NCBI GenBank assembly: GCA_902800365.1
Contig: CADCEF010000002.1
Span: forward strand, 1 to 64,000
DNA length: 64,000 nt
From: an uncultured Prevotella sp.
GTDB taxonomy: Bacteria; Bacteroidota; Bacteroidia; Bacteroidales; Bacteroidaceae
Direction: 5' to 3'
Part shown: one piece after another, positions 17,966-26,348 of the stretch
Position numbering within the stretch: position 1 is the stretch's first letter
Layout: every line of letters begins with the position of its first letter
Translations under genes and position numbers: made by a program
The notes under the pieces: generated by a model
Seen by the model: only the letters and a program-made list of their open reading frames with translations
Told to the model about the DNA's origin: nothing
Databases searched by the model: none

Positions 17966-18674
17966 CGGCTTCAAGATTATCAATATCTAACACGCGCAAC
18001 TCTAAGGCACGGACTACCAGGCGGGTGGCATTGACACCGCTGGTACCCTCGGGGAAGAGCTTCTGGATAAGCTCGTTCTGGCGCTTCTCAAGGCTCTTTA
18101 CGCCGAAAGGCATTCCGCGCAGACCGGTAATCTGCTCTTTGGTATAGCCCAAAGCCAGGTGGCGAAGGAAACGCTCGTCGTACTCGTCGATCTCATAGTT
18201 TACAATGGCCTCCTGCTTTACAAGCTCGCCACTGACGGCGCGCTTGAAGCGCTCTACAATCTTGGCGAGGATGGGCTCGTTGAAAACCAGCTGCTTGCCG
18301 TCCATAACGGCCATAACATCGCGGCGGGTGAGCAGTTCGCCGGTCTTAAGAATGATACCGTCGGCACCTGCATCGAGCACATCTACCCAGAGTTTCTCGT
18401 TAAGTATCTCGCCTGTGAATATCAGAACCTTAACCTCGGGGTGGAGCTCCTTGGTGTGACGGCAGATTTCTACGCCCACGGTGGTAGAACCGCCCAGTCC
18501 AAGGTCGAGCAGCACGAGATCGGGAATCTGCTGCTTGAGCAGTTTCCAATAGGCCTGCTCGTTCTCGGCAGTGCCTATAACCTCGGCCTCGGGTATATCG
18601 TTCTTTACTATTCCCAATGTGCCTTTAAGCTCCAGGGGCACATCCTCTACTATTATTACTTTGAAATTTTCCAT
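17955..18674 (-). CDS. Response regulator with REC and LuxR-like HTH domains
   Basis: A 239-residue transcription regulator. The receiver domain covers about 3-130, with acidic residues Glu10-Asp11, the phospho-accepting Asp57 in LVLLDLGLGG, a switch Thr in IFTGE and the conserved lysine in ILKTG. The C-terminal part (about 160-225) has a helix-turn-helix of GerE/LuxR type (FLRHLALGYTKEQITG) in a diverged form. It overlaps the end of the kinase gene by 19 bases, so the two are translated together and are almost surely partners. The gene targets are unknown; self-control of the operon would be the first guess. Confidence 0.9.
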   Translation of the reverse strand: MENFKVIIVEDVPLELKGTLGIVKNDIPEAEVIGTAENEQAYWKLLKQQIPDLVLLDLGLGGSTTVGVEICRHTKELHPEVKVLIFTGEILNEKLWVDVLDAGADGIILKTGELLTRRDVMAVMDGKQLVFNEPILAKIVERFKRAVSGELVKQEAIVNYEIDEYDERFLRHLALGYTKEQITGLRGMPFGVKSLEKRQNELIQKLFPEGTSGVNATRLVVRALELRVLDIDNLEADEE

Positions 18675-21600
18675 ACGCTTGGTAGTGTTATAATCATAAA
18701 TGTTGTTTCGTCTTGAATGGTGGCATAAATACCGCAGCCACGGCGGTTGGTGGCCTCACCAAGGTCGCGAACTATCTGGCGGCATAGCAGATAAGGCAGA
18801 TGATCCTTGGAGGGAGTGAACAGCTCAGCTGCCTCCTTGTCGGATATCTTAAGTGCGGGCATGGGCACGCGTACCTCTACATATCCGTCATCGCGCTTGG
18901 TGTATTCGGGCTTGAGTTTCTCGCCTGCTATCTTGCGCAGAATATCGAAGAGATAGCGCACAAGGGTCTCATCGCCAAGAATGTCGTGGTGCAGATGTTT
19001 CAGGTGCAGGCGGGTGCGCTCTGTTTGCTTCAGGGCCTGTTCGCTAAGCACTCCGTAGAGTTCGCGATAGTATGTGGCAACCTCGCCTAACGACTCCATA
19101 TCGCCGCCATCGAGCAACTGCTGAATGCGCGAGGGGTAATACATGGTCTCGTGCTTAAGTGCAGAAAGGCAGTTGTCGAGCACAGAATTGGATACGTGCA
19201 GGTTACTATCGTCGAGCTCGGCACGGCGCAGATCATCGTCGAGCAGTTCCAGATCGGTGCGGCGCTGCTGCTCCTGCATGAACCGCTCGTAGAGACGATG
19301 TCGATAGTACAGCAGATAATATGCGGGCACAATGGCTATGAGCAGCAGAACAAGAAGGATAATAGCGATGGTCTGGTTGGTTTGCGACTGCTGCATGTTG
19401 GCACAATATTCGCCCAACGTGTCGTCGGCCGACATCTCCTTAAACAGCTGCGTGTAGATCTTGTTGTTGTAGCTATAGAGCTGCCACTTGTGGAGCGCCA
19501 AAGCGGCCACAGCACTCTCGTTACGAATATCGAGAATAATGTGATAGTTAGTTTGCAGGCTATCGTGGAACCATTTAATCTCAGGTGGCATGAGCGAGAG
19601 GTTTCCCAACTGTCGCATCAGGTATTTTCCGTTGGGTTCCAGCTCAAGATAGTGCTTGTTGAGATAGTAGCGACACAGGTCGGCAAACTCGAGCGTCTTC
19701 TCGTACTCGCCATTGATATTGCAGAAGTAGGCGCTATCGGAGTAGATGCTGGCCATGCCAAGGGCATCGATTTTATCAGGCTGTGCCTGAACGGCAGAGA
19801 ACGAGCTGCAGAGGGTGAGCAGCAGAACGATGGTGCGGGCGATGCCCTTGGGCAAGCGAAAGAAGAGTTTCGAACCCTTGCCTAAAGTGCTGGACGCGCC
19901 GATGTGGCAGACGCTGAATATCTGACTTATCTTGCGATATTTCTCGATGATGCCCTTGCAGTTAAGGAGTCCGAATCCGTGTCCGCCCTCAATCTTATGG
20001 TCGAACAGATGTTCAAGCTGCTCGTTGGTCATTCCCTTGCCGGTATCCTCTACTTCAATCTCAACGTAGTCGGCTTCTACCCTCGCCTTCACATCTACAC
20101 GTCCACCGTTATCGGTAAACTTACGAGCATTGTCGGCAAGAGTGTTCAGCATAAACAGAGTAAGCACTTTGTCGGCCTTTACAACAGAGTCGGTAGGCTC
20201 TACATTAAGCTCAACACCTTTCATCTGGAACGACTTCCTACCCTTGGACAACACATCGAACAGGGGCTGCAGCTGGAAGCTCTCTATATGCAGGCTAAGC
20301 TCGCCCTGCTGAAGCTGTATCCAATAGGTAAGCACCTCGTTATACTCGTTTATCTTGTTGAGCAGCTCGCTTATGTATTGTATGCGATCCTCGCGATTGC
20401 CGTCGTCGAGGCGAGAAACCTCATGAATCATGCGATCGATGAAAGGAGTGATATTGCATATAAGCGACACCTTGGCACGCTGCTCGAGATTCTTTCGCTC
20501 GTTCTTCTCAACCTGCAATAACTTTGCGGCCAGTTGCTCGCTCTTCTGCTCGTAAAGGTTATCGGGCTCCTGGGTCTTCGACTGTTTTTTGTTTAGGTGA
20601 TTGAACAGCCACAGCGAGAATAGCAACAGCACAATGGCCAGAATAACAGCTATAAGCATCATGTTAAGCTTTTCCTGCTGCTTCTCGTACTGATAGGCAC
20701 GTGCCTCAAGCTGGCGGTCCTGTCGAGTTGTCTCTTGCAGGTCGAGATACATATTGCGGTTCTCGTCGCTCAGCTGCTTATTATCGATAGCTGCATAGGC
20801 CACACTAAGCTGTTCGCGTATAGAAGCAACCAGATCGGGAGCCTGGTTGATGATGCTATCGTTGAGGGCCTGTTCGAGATTGAAGAGTGCCGACTCATAG
20901 TCGCCTATCTGGCGGAAGCAAGATGCTAATGTACGATAGGCTCCTGAAATCTGATAGACATCGCCGTAGCGCTCGAAAATCTCAAGCGCGTTCTCGGCAA
21001 GGAATCCAGGAAGAATCTCTTCATCTACACCCACTGGGTTTATGAACTTCATAGCAGGAAGATTATCCATCATCAACTGCTGGCGCGACTCAGGGTCCAT
21101 AAGATGCTCGCTTAAGGCCTCTAATGCCTGACCTGCAAAGAAGGAGTATCCACCCTTACGTGCTGTAAGGAAACAGCGCATAAGCTTATCGAACTCAAGC
21201 TGGTTTATCTCCTCCTGGGTGCCTTTGGTGATGATTCCTCCAGCGCCAATATTGTAAAGATAGTTGAGATATTGTGCACTATCTTTCTGCACCTCGTTCT
21301 CATCGATTGCCGATAACGCCTTTATGGATTGCTGCTCCAAACCTACATAGTAATAATAGGTGGAGTTGACAATGGCATATTCTGTTTCAGCATAAAGCAG
21401 TTGCTTAAGGTCGCGCTCGTTTAACTGCTCACGCTCTTCTTTTATTCTACTCAATGTGCGGTTTGCCATCTCGCGATATTCGTGGAACTCACGATTCCTT
21501 GAACGACGCTGACAGAGGCGCATCTGCTGCACGTAGCTAATAAGCTGTTGTATCTGATTATCAGTGGTTTCTACGGCTTGGTTCAATTGTTTTTCAGCAT

Positions 21601-21835
21601 CATCATAGCGCATTCTAACTATATTAACAAAGGCCATATTGTTAAGCGCCTCGGCACGGCCTGCATCGTAATCCGCTGCAAGTTCATAAGCCTTAAGAGC
21701 CAAAGTTTCGGTAGAGTCGATGTCACGATAGTGATAGGCATAGGACTTGCCGTTGAGCTTATCCACTGCTTGCCTATCAGAGCGAGAACACGCTGACAAG
21801 AGTATGGTTGATAGTATGAATAGCCAGATTCTCAT
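18656..21835 (-). CDS. Two-module TPR sensor histidine kinase (DUF5112/DUF5113-type)
   Basis: A 1059-residue open frame with two membrane-sensor modules in a row. Module 1: lipoprotein-like signal with LSAC (Cys16), a periplasmic TPR region (about 20-370), a membrane helix (392-412), coiled coil, a dimerisation segment around MIHEV (His471) and a complete HATPase domain (N box NTLADNARK, G1 VEDTGKGM, G2 GGHGFGLLN; about 550-662). Directly after it comes a second signal-like helix (667-685, ending AVQAQ), a periplasmic part (686-822), another helix (823-845), coiled coil, a clear H-box KHETMYYP with His895, and a C-terminal ATPase-like remnant with only a weak G2 (RRGCGIYATI). The frame is continuous, but a TTG codon at 19853-19855 could allow an internal start. 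It overlaps the response-regulator gene by 19 bases. Confidence 0.85.
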   Translation of the reverse strand: MRIWLFILSTILLSACSRSDRQAVDKLNGKSYAYHYRDIDSTETLALKAYELAADYDAGRAEALNNMAFVNIVRMRYDDAEKQLNQAVETTDNQIQQLISYVQQMRLCQRRSRNREFHEYREMANRTLSRIKEEREQLNERDLKQLLYAETEYAIVNSTYYYYVGLEQQSIKALSAIDENEVQKDSAQYLNYLYNIGAGGIITKGTQEEINQLEFDKLMRCFLTARKGGYSFFAGQALEALSEHLMDPESRQQLMMDNLPAMKFINPVGVDEEILPGFLAENALEIFERYGDVYQISGAYRTLASCFRQIGDYESALFNLEQALNDSIINQAPDLVASIREQLSVAYAAIDNKQLSDENRNMYLDLQETTRQDRQLEARAYQYEKQQEKLNMMLIAVILAIVLLLFSLWLFNHLNKKQSKTQEPDNLYEQKSEQLAAKLLQVEKNERKNLEQRAKVSLICNITPFIDRMIHEVSRLDDGNREDRIQYISELLNKINEYNEVLTYWIQLQQGELSLHIESFQLQPLFDVLSKGRKSFQMKGVELNVEPTDSVVKADKVLTLFMLNTLADNARKFTDNGGRVDVKARVEADYVEIEVEDTGKGMTNEQLEHLFDHKIEGGHGFGLLNCKGIIEKYRKISQIFSVCHIGASSTLGKGSKLFFRLPKGIARTIVLLLTLCSSFSAVQAQPDKIDALGMASIYSDSAYFCNINGEYEKTLEFADLCRYYLNKHYLELEPNGKYLMRQLGNLSLMPPEIKWFHDSLQTNYHIILDIRNESAVAALALHKWQLYSYNNKIYTQLFKEMSADDTLGEYCANMQQSQTNQTIAIILLVLLLIAIVPAYYLLYYRHRLYERFMQEQQRRTDLELLDDDLRRAELDDSNLHVSNSVLDNCLSALKHETMYYPSRIQQLLDGGDMESLGEVATYYRELYGVLSEQALKQTERTRLHLKHLHHDILGDETLVRYLFDILRKIAGEKLKPEYTKRDDGYVEVRVPMPALKISDKEAAELFTPSKDHLPYLLCRQIVRDLGEATNRRGCGIYATIQDETTFMIITLPSVWKISK

Positions 21836-21847
21836 GTGTTAGTTAGT

Positions 21848-21888
21848 AAAAAAAAGTAGCCACCCTCGCCATATTACGAGGGAGGCTA
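21848..21888 (-). terminator. Terminator of the kdgK-eda operon
   Basis: On the minus strand TAGCC-T-CCCTCG pairs with CGAGGG-T-GGCTA (21857-21888; 11 bp with one mismatch, 8-base loop), followed by eight T (21855-21848). It lies seven bases past the aldolase stop. Confidence 0.9.
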
Positions 21889-21894
21889 TTTTAA

Positions 21895-22587
21895 TTATGC
21901 ACGAGCCTTTGCAATGTAACCGAGAGCCTCGCGGCACTTGTCGGTAATATACTGCCAATCGCAAGCCTTCACCTTATCGCCAGGGAAGAGCTTTGAGCCC
22001 ATACCAACGCAGAATACGCCCGCCTTGAACCACTTAGTAAGGTTCTCCTCATCGGGCGATACTCCACCTGTTACCATAATCTTTGACCAAGGCATTGGGG
22101 CCTTAAGACCCTTAACCATGTTTGGTCCGACAACATCGCCTGGGAAAATCTTGGTGAGATCGCAACCCAGCTCCTGAGCCTTACCAATCTCGCTTACTGT
22201 CATACAACCTGGGCAGTAAGGCACCAAACGGCGGTTACATACAGGAGCAACATCGGGGTTGAACAGCGGACCAACCACGAAGCAGGCGCCAAGCTGCAGA
22301 TACAAACCAGCTGTAGGAGCATCGACAACCGAACCTACACCTACTGCCAACTCAGGGCACTCCTTATCGGCCCACTTAACCAGTTCGCCAAACACCTCGT
22401 GAGCAAAGTCGCCACGATTAGTAAACTCGAATGCGCGCACGCCACCATCGTAGCAGGCCTTTACCACATTCTTACATACCTCAAGATCCTTATTGTAGAA
22501 GACGGGCACCATTGGTGCTTCAGCAATCTTCTGCATTACTGCTATTTTATCAAATTTTGCCACGGCTATTATTTTACTATTTGACAA
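21895..22587 (-). CDS. eda: KDPG/KHG aldolase
   Basis: A 230-residue class I aldolase that splits 2-keto-3-deoxy-6-phosphogluconate into pyruvate and glyceraldehyde-3-phosphate. The Schiff-base lysine is Lys146 in DLTKIFPGD and the catalytic glutamate is Glu54 in RAFEFTNRG, matching Lys133 and Glu45 of E. coli Eda. [12 protein letters not shown] and [13 protein letters not shown] are typical TIM-barrel loops of the family. It lies 16 bases after KDG kinase and shares its promoter, so the two enzymes act in sequence at the end of hexuronate breakdown. A strong terminator follows. Confidence 0.95.
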   Translation of the reverse strand: MSNSKIIAVAKFDKIAVMQKIAEAPMVPVFYNKDLEVCKNVVKACYDGGVRAFEFTNRGDFAHEVFGELVKWADKECPELAVGVGSVVDAPTAGLYLQLGACFVVGPLFNPDVAPVCNRRLVPYCPGCMTVSEIGKAQELGCDLTKIFPGDVVGPNMVKGLKAPMPWSKIMVTGGVSPDEENLTKWFKAGVFCVGMGSKLFPGDKVKACDWQYITDKCREALGYIAKARA

Positions 22588-22603
22588 TTTACGATTTTGC
22601 TAT

Positions 22604-23626
22604 TTAGCGCTGAACGCGGCCATTTGCGTTACCACCTGCGAGAGCCTCAACTTCCTCTACAGATACAAGGTTGAAGTCGCCATTAATGGTGTGCTTAAGA
22701 GCCGATGCTGCAACAGCAAACTCGAGAGCCTCGCCCTGAGTCTTCTTAGTGAGCAGACCGTGGATGAGTCCGCCAGAGAATGAGTCGCCACCACCAACAC
22801 GGTCGATAATTGGGTTAATCTCATATCGCTTGCTCTGATAGAACTCCTTACCATCGTAGATAAGAGCCTTCCAGCCATTATAAGTAGCGCTGTAGCTCTC
22901 GCGAAGAGTTGAAACGACATACTTGAATCCGAACTCCTGCATCATCTGCTTGAAGATGCCCTCATATCCGGCTGCATCAGTCTGTCCACCCTCAACATCA
23001 GCATCGGGCTTGAATCCGAGACAGAGTTCTGCATCCTCCTCGTTTCCGATACAAACGTCTACATATTTCATAAGTGGGCGCATGATACTGATGGCCTTCT
23101 CGCTGGTCCACAGCTTCTTGCGGAAGTTAAGGTCGACAGACACAGTAACTCCGTGACGCTTGGCAGCCTCACAAGCCAACTTTGTGAGCTCGGCAGCCTT
23201 ATCGCTGATGGCTGGTGTGATGCCACTCCAGTGGAACCACTGAGCACCCTCCATCACCTTGTCGAAATCAAAGTCATCGGGAGTTGCCTCGGCTATAGAT
23301 GAGTGAGCACGGTCGTATATAACCTTTGAAGGGCGCATAGAAGCACCTGTCTCTGCATAGTACAAACCAACGCGATCGCCACCGCGAGCTACAAACTCTG
23401 TGTTAACACCATAACGGCGCAGAGCATTAACAGCAATCTGTCCGATTTCGTGCTTTGGCAGTTTTGATACATAGTAAGCTTCGTGGCCGTAGTTAGCCAG
23501 ACTGATAGCAACATTTGCCTCACCACCACCAGGGATGATGCGGAATGATTCACTCTGAATGAAACGATCGTTGCCCTGAGGCGACAGGCGGAGCATAATC
23601 TCGCCCAAAGTTACAATTTTTGCCAT
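22604..23626 (-). CDS. kdgK: 2-keto-3-deoxygluconate kinase (PfkB family)
   Basis: A 340-residue sugar kinase that makes KDPG from KDG and ATP. It shows the PfkB/ribokinase signatures: GGGEANVAISLANYG near residue 33 and the second signature DRVGGGDSFSGG with catalytic base Asp281. Neighbouring aldolase and altronate dehydratase support KDG as the substrate over other sugars; PfkB substrate calls from sequence alone are weak. It is first in its operon, with a good promoter 55 bases upstream and divergent from the LacI regulator gene. Confidence 0.92.
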   Translation of the reverse strand: MAKIVTLGEIMLRLSPQGNDRFIQSESFRIIPGGGEANVAISLANYGHEAYYVSKLPKHEIGQIAVNALRRYGVNTEFVARGGDRVGLYYAETGASMRPSKVIYDRAHSSIAEATPDDFDFDKVMEGAQWFHWSGITPAISDKAAELTKLACEAAKRHGVTVSVDLNFRKKLWTSEKAISIMRPLMKYVDVCIGNEEDAELCLGFKPDADVEGGQTDAAGYEGIFKQMMQEFGFKYVVSTLRESYSATYNGWKALIYDGKEFYQSKRYEINPIIDRVGGGDSFSGGLIHGLLTKKTQGEALEFAVAASALKHTINGDFNLVSVEEVEALAGGNANGRVQR

Positions 23627-23680
23627 TGCTTTGTTTGATTTTTTTGAATTATTTCTGTTTTATCGATTTCATTTGTGTGG

Positions 23681-23712
23681 CAAAGATACGCAGTTTTTTT
23701 GAGTCATACAAA
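23681..23712 (-). promoter_or_regulatory. Promoter of kdgK-eda
   Basis: On the minus strand TTTG (23712-23709), a 20-base spacer and TATCTTTG (23688-23681). It is back to back with the regulator promoter, 26 bases apart, so one bound repressor could control both. Confidence 0.75.
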
Positions 23713-23737
23713 TTTTTACGCAATTTTCTCTATTCTT

Positions 23738-23768
23738 TTTGTGGTATAAAAAAAAAAGTGTACCTTTG
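23738..23768 (+). promoter_or_regulatory. Promoter of the LacI regulator / uxaA operon
   Basis: TTTG (23738-23741), 19 bases and TACCTTTG (23761-23768), a full match to the Bacteroidetes consensus. Transcription would start around 23775, about 13 bases before the ATG at 23788. This also rules out the upstream open frame start at 23620. Confidence 0.8.
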
Positions 23769-23787
23769 CCAAAAATTTGTTGGATTT

Positions 23788-24855
23788 ATGGCAAAAGAGA
23801 ATATTACTATCAAAGATATTGCCGCACGTGCGGGAGTGTCGACAGGAACTGTGGACCGTGTGCTGCACAATCGCCCCAATGTGTCGAAAGCAGCACTTGA
23901 GAAGGTGAACAAGGCACTTGAAGAAATGGATTATCGTCCAAACATGTACGCAAGTGCGCTTGCTTATAATAAGGAATATACATTCTATTGCGTACTGCCT
24001 AAGCACGAGCAGGAGGCCTACTGGGACGAGATTGAAGAGGGAGCGATGGCTTGTAGAGAGTTCCGTAGAGACTTCGGAATCACACTGAAGTTCATCTACT
24101 ACGAGCGTTTCAATCCACCAGCATTCACTAAAATGGTTCGCGAACTTTTCACGGCAAAAATCGACGGTGTGATACTTGTACCTTCTACCCTCGAACAGAC
24201 ACAACGATTCACCGAGAAGCTCCTTGAGCGTAATATTCCATACGTACTGCTCGACTCGTATATGCCCGACCTGAAACCATTGTCGTTCTTTGGTCAGGAC
24301 TCTTTTGCCAGCGGATATTTTGCTGCTAAGATGCTGATGCTTATTGCCAACAAAGAGAAGGAAATAGGCTTGATGAAGCAGACACGCGATGGTATCGTAG
24401 GATCAAAGCAGCAGGCTAACCGTGAGACGGGATTCCGCCATTACATGGTTGACCACTTCCCACAGATAAAGATTACTGAGCTTGACTTGCCACTGGACGA
24501 GGATCACAAGGATTATGATGGTATTTTGGAAAAATTCTTCTCTACCCATCCTAATGTACATCACTGCATCACGTTTAATTCTAAAGCCCACATCGTAGGC
24601 GACTTCCTGTTCCGTAGCAATCGCCGCAACGTGCAGATTATGGGCTACGATATGGTGGCAAAGAACGAGGCTTGTATACGTAATGGCAGCATATCGTTCC
24701 TGATTGCACAGCATGCATACCAGCAGGGCTATGCTAGTGTTGATGCACTGTTTAACGCTATCGTGATGAAACGTGCCGTTAATCCGGTTAACTACATGCC
24801 TATAGAAATACTGACAAAGGAGAATGTAGATTTCTACCGCAGAACAGCAATCTAA
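23788..24855 (+). CDS. LacI-family transcriptional regulator of hexuronate genes
   Basis: A 355-residue regulator. The LacI helix-turn-helix is at the N-terminus (ITIKDIAARAGVSTGTVDRVLHNRPNVS, residues about 5-32), followed by the hinge region and a periplasmic-binding-protein-like effector domain (about 65-345), including VDGVILVPSTL and NVQIMGYDMVAKNE. The start at 23788 leaves the HTH at the usual place and sits just after a consensus promoter; the frame is open 56 codons further upstream but that part is not coding. It is divergent from kdgK-eda and six bases ahead of uxaA, so it probably responds to KDG or a related hexuronate intermediate. The operator was not identified. Confidence 0.9.
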   Translation: MAKENITIKDIAARAGVSTGTVDRVLHNRPNVSKAALEKVNKALEEMDYRPNMYASALAYNKEYTFYCVLPKHEQEAYWDEIEEGAMACREFRRDFGITLKFIYYERFNPPAFTKMVRELFTAKIDGVILVPSTLEQTQRFTEKLLERNIPYVLLDSYMPDLKPLSFFGQDSFASGYFAAKMLMLIANKEKEIGLMKQTRDGIVGSKQQANRETGFRHYMVDHFPQIKITELDLPLDEDHKDYDGILEKFFSTHPNVHHCITFNSKAHIVGDFLFRSNRRNVQIMGYDMVAKNEACIRNGSISFLIAQHAYQQGYASVDALFNAIVMKRAVNPVNYMPIEILTKENVDFYRRTAI

Positions 24856-24860
24856 CTGAT

Positions 24861-26348
24861 ATGCAGACTACTTATTTGAAGATTAACCCAGCAGATAGTG
24901 TTGTGGTGTGTTTATCGCCTAAAAAGAAGGGCGACCTTATTTCTGTTAACGGTCAGCAGATAACAATTAACCAAGACACTCCAGCTGGTCATAAAGTGCT
25001 GATTAAGGATGTTGCCGAGGGAGAAGACATCATTAAATACGGCTATCCGATAGGTCACGCCATGACGGCTCTGAAGGCTGGCGACTGGGTTAACGAGAAA
25101 AATCTGAAGACAAACCTGTCAGGTACTCTCGAGTACACATATACCCCTATTACAGAGCAACTTACATACACACATCAAAACCGTACCTTTAATGGATATG
25201 TTCGCAAAAACGGCGATGTGGGCATACGCAACGAGATATGGATTGTGCCCACTGTGGGATGTGTGAACGGCATTGCCGAAAAGCTTGTGGCAAAGCTGAA
25301 ACAAGAGGTATCTGGAGGCGTAGACAATATTTACGCATGGCATCATAACTATGGATGTTCGCAGTTGTCGGAAGATCACGAAAACACCCGCAAAGTGCTT
25401 CGCGACATCTGTCTGCACCCTAATGCCGGAGCTGTTCTGGTGCTTAGTCTTGGTTGTGAGAACAACCAGCCTGAGGACTTTATGGCTATGCTTGGCGATT
25501 ACGATAAAGACCGTATAAAACTGCTGGTTACACAACGAGTGGATGACGAGATTGAGGCAGGAATGCAGATTCTGCGCCAGCTATACGACATAGCATCGAA
25601 CGACAAGCGCACCGAGGTGCCCGTAAGCAAGTTGCGCGTAGGACTTAAGTGTGGTGGCAGCGATGGATTCAGCGGTATTACTGCCAATCCGCTTGTGGGC
25701 GAGTTTAGCGACTGGTTGGTAGCTCAGGGCGGCACATCTGTACTTACCGAGGTTCCGGAGATGTTTGGTACCGAGACTATTCTGATGAATCGTTGCACCA
25801 GCAGAGAGTTGTTTGATAAAACCGTTTCGATGGTAAACAACTTCAAGAACTACTTTCTTAGTCACGGCGAGCCTGTGGGCGAGAATCCAAGTCCAGGCAA
25901 CAAGGCGGGCGGTATTTCCACCCTTGAGGACAAAGCCTTGGGCTGCACACAGAAGTGCGGTAAGGCGCCTGTTAACGGTGTGATGGAATATGGCGACCGC
26001 TTGGAGAACAGCGGGTTGAATTTGCTTTCGGCTCCAGGCAATGACCTGGTAGCTTCGACGGCACTTGCTTCGTGCGGATGTCATCTTGTACTGTTTACTA
26101 CAGGTAGAGGCACACCCTTCGGCACCTTTGTGCCAACGATGAAGATTGCCACTAATCCTGATTTGGCCAGTCGAAAACAAAACTGGATTGATTTCTCGGC
26201 AGGACAGCTTATCGAAGGCCGGACAATGCAGGAAATTGTGCCCGAGTTTATTGACAAAGTTCTGGCTGTGGCCAGCGGCGAACCAGCTAAGAACGAGATT
26301 AACGACTATCGTGAGATATCGATATTCAAGAATGGCGTAACATTATAA
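24861..26348 (+). CDS. uxaA: Altronate dehydratase
   Basis: A 495-residue enzyme, the same length as E. coli UxaA, that removes water from D-altronate to give 2-keto-3-deoxygluconate. The N-terminal SAF domain covers about 1-95 (HKVLIKDVAEGEDIIKYGYPIG), followed by the catalytic UxaA/GarD domain with HHNYGCSQLSEDHENT, LGCENNQPEDF, LKCGGSDGFSGITANP and ALGCTQKCGKAPV, which contain the conserved cysteines and histidines of the iron-dependent family. It provides the substrate for the divergently transcribed KdgK. The UxaB and UxaC steps are not in this window. Its stop and the next ATG overlap by one base. Confidence 0.95.
   Translation: MQTTYLKINPADSVVVCLSPKKKGDLISVNGQQITINQDTPAGHKVLIKDVAEGEDIIKYGYPIGHAMTALKAGDWVNEKNLKTNLSGTLEYTYTPITEQLTYTHQNRTFNGYVRKNGDVGIRNEIWIVPTVGCVNGIAEKLVAKLKQEVSGGVDNIYAWHHNYGCSQLSEDHENTRKVLRDICLHPNAGAVLVLSLGCENNQPEDFMAMLGDYDKDRIKLLVTQRVDDEIEAGMQILRQLYDIASNDKRTEVPVSKLRVGLKCGGSDGFSGITANPLVGEFSDWLVAQGGTSVLTEVPEMFGTETILMNRCTSRELFDKTVSMVNNFKNYFLSHGEPVGENPSPGNKAGGISTLEDKALGCTQKCGKAPVNGVMEYGDRLENSGLNLLSAPGNDLVASTALASCGCHLVLFTTGRGTPFGTFVPTMKIATNPDLASRKQNWIDFSAGQLIEGRTMQEIVPEFIDKVLAVASGEPAKNEINDYREISIFKNGVTL

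Noticed and set aside
19151-20521. Two plus-strand open frames opposite the kinase gene
   Set aside because: They are opposite the HATPase and periplasmic domains of a clear kinase; no promoter or known motif.
23620-23787. Upstream extension of the LacI regulator
   Set aside because: It lies over both divergent promoters and would place 56 hydrophobic residues before the HTH.
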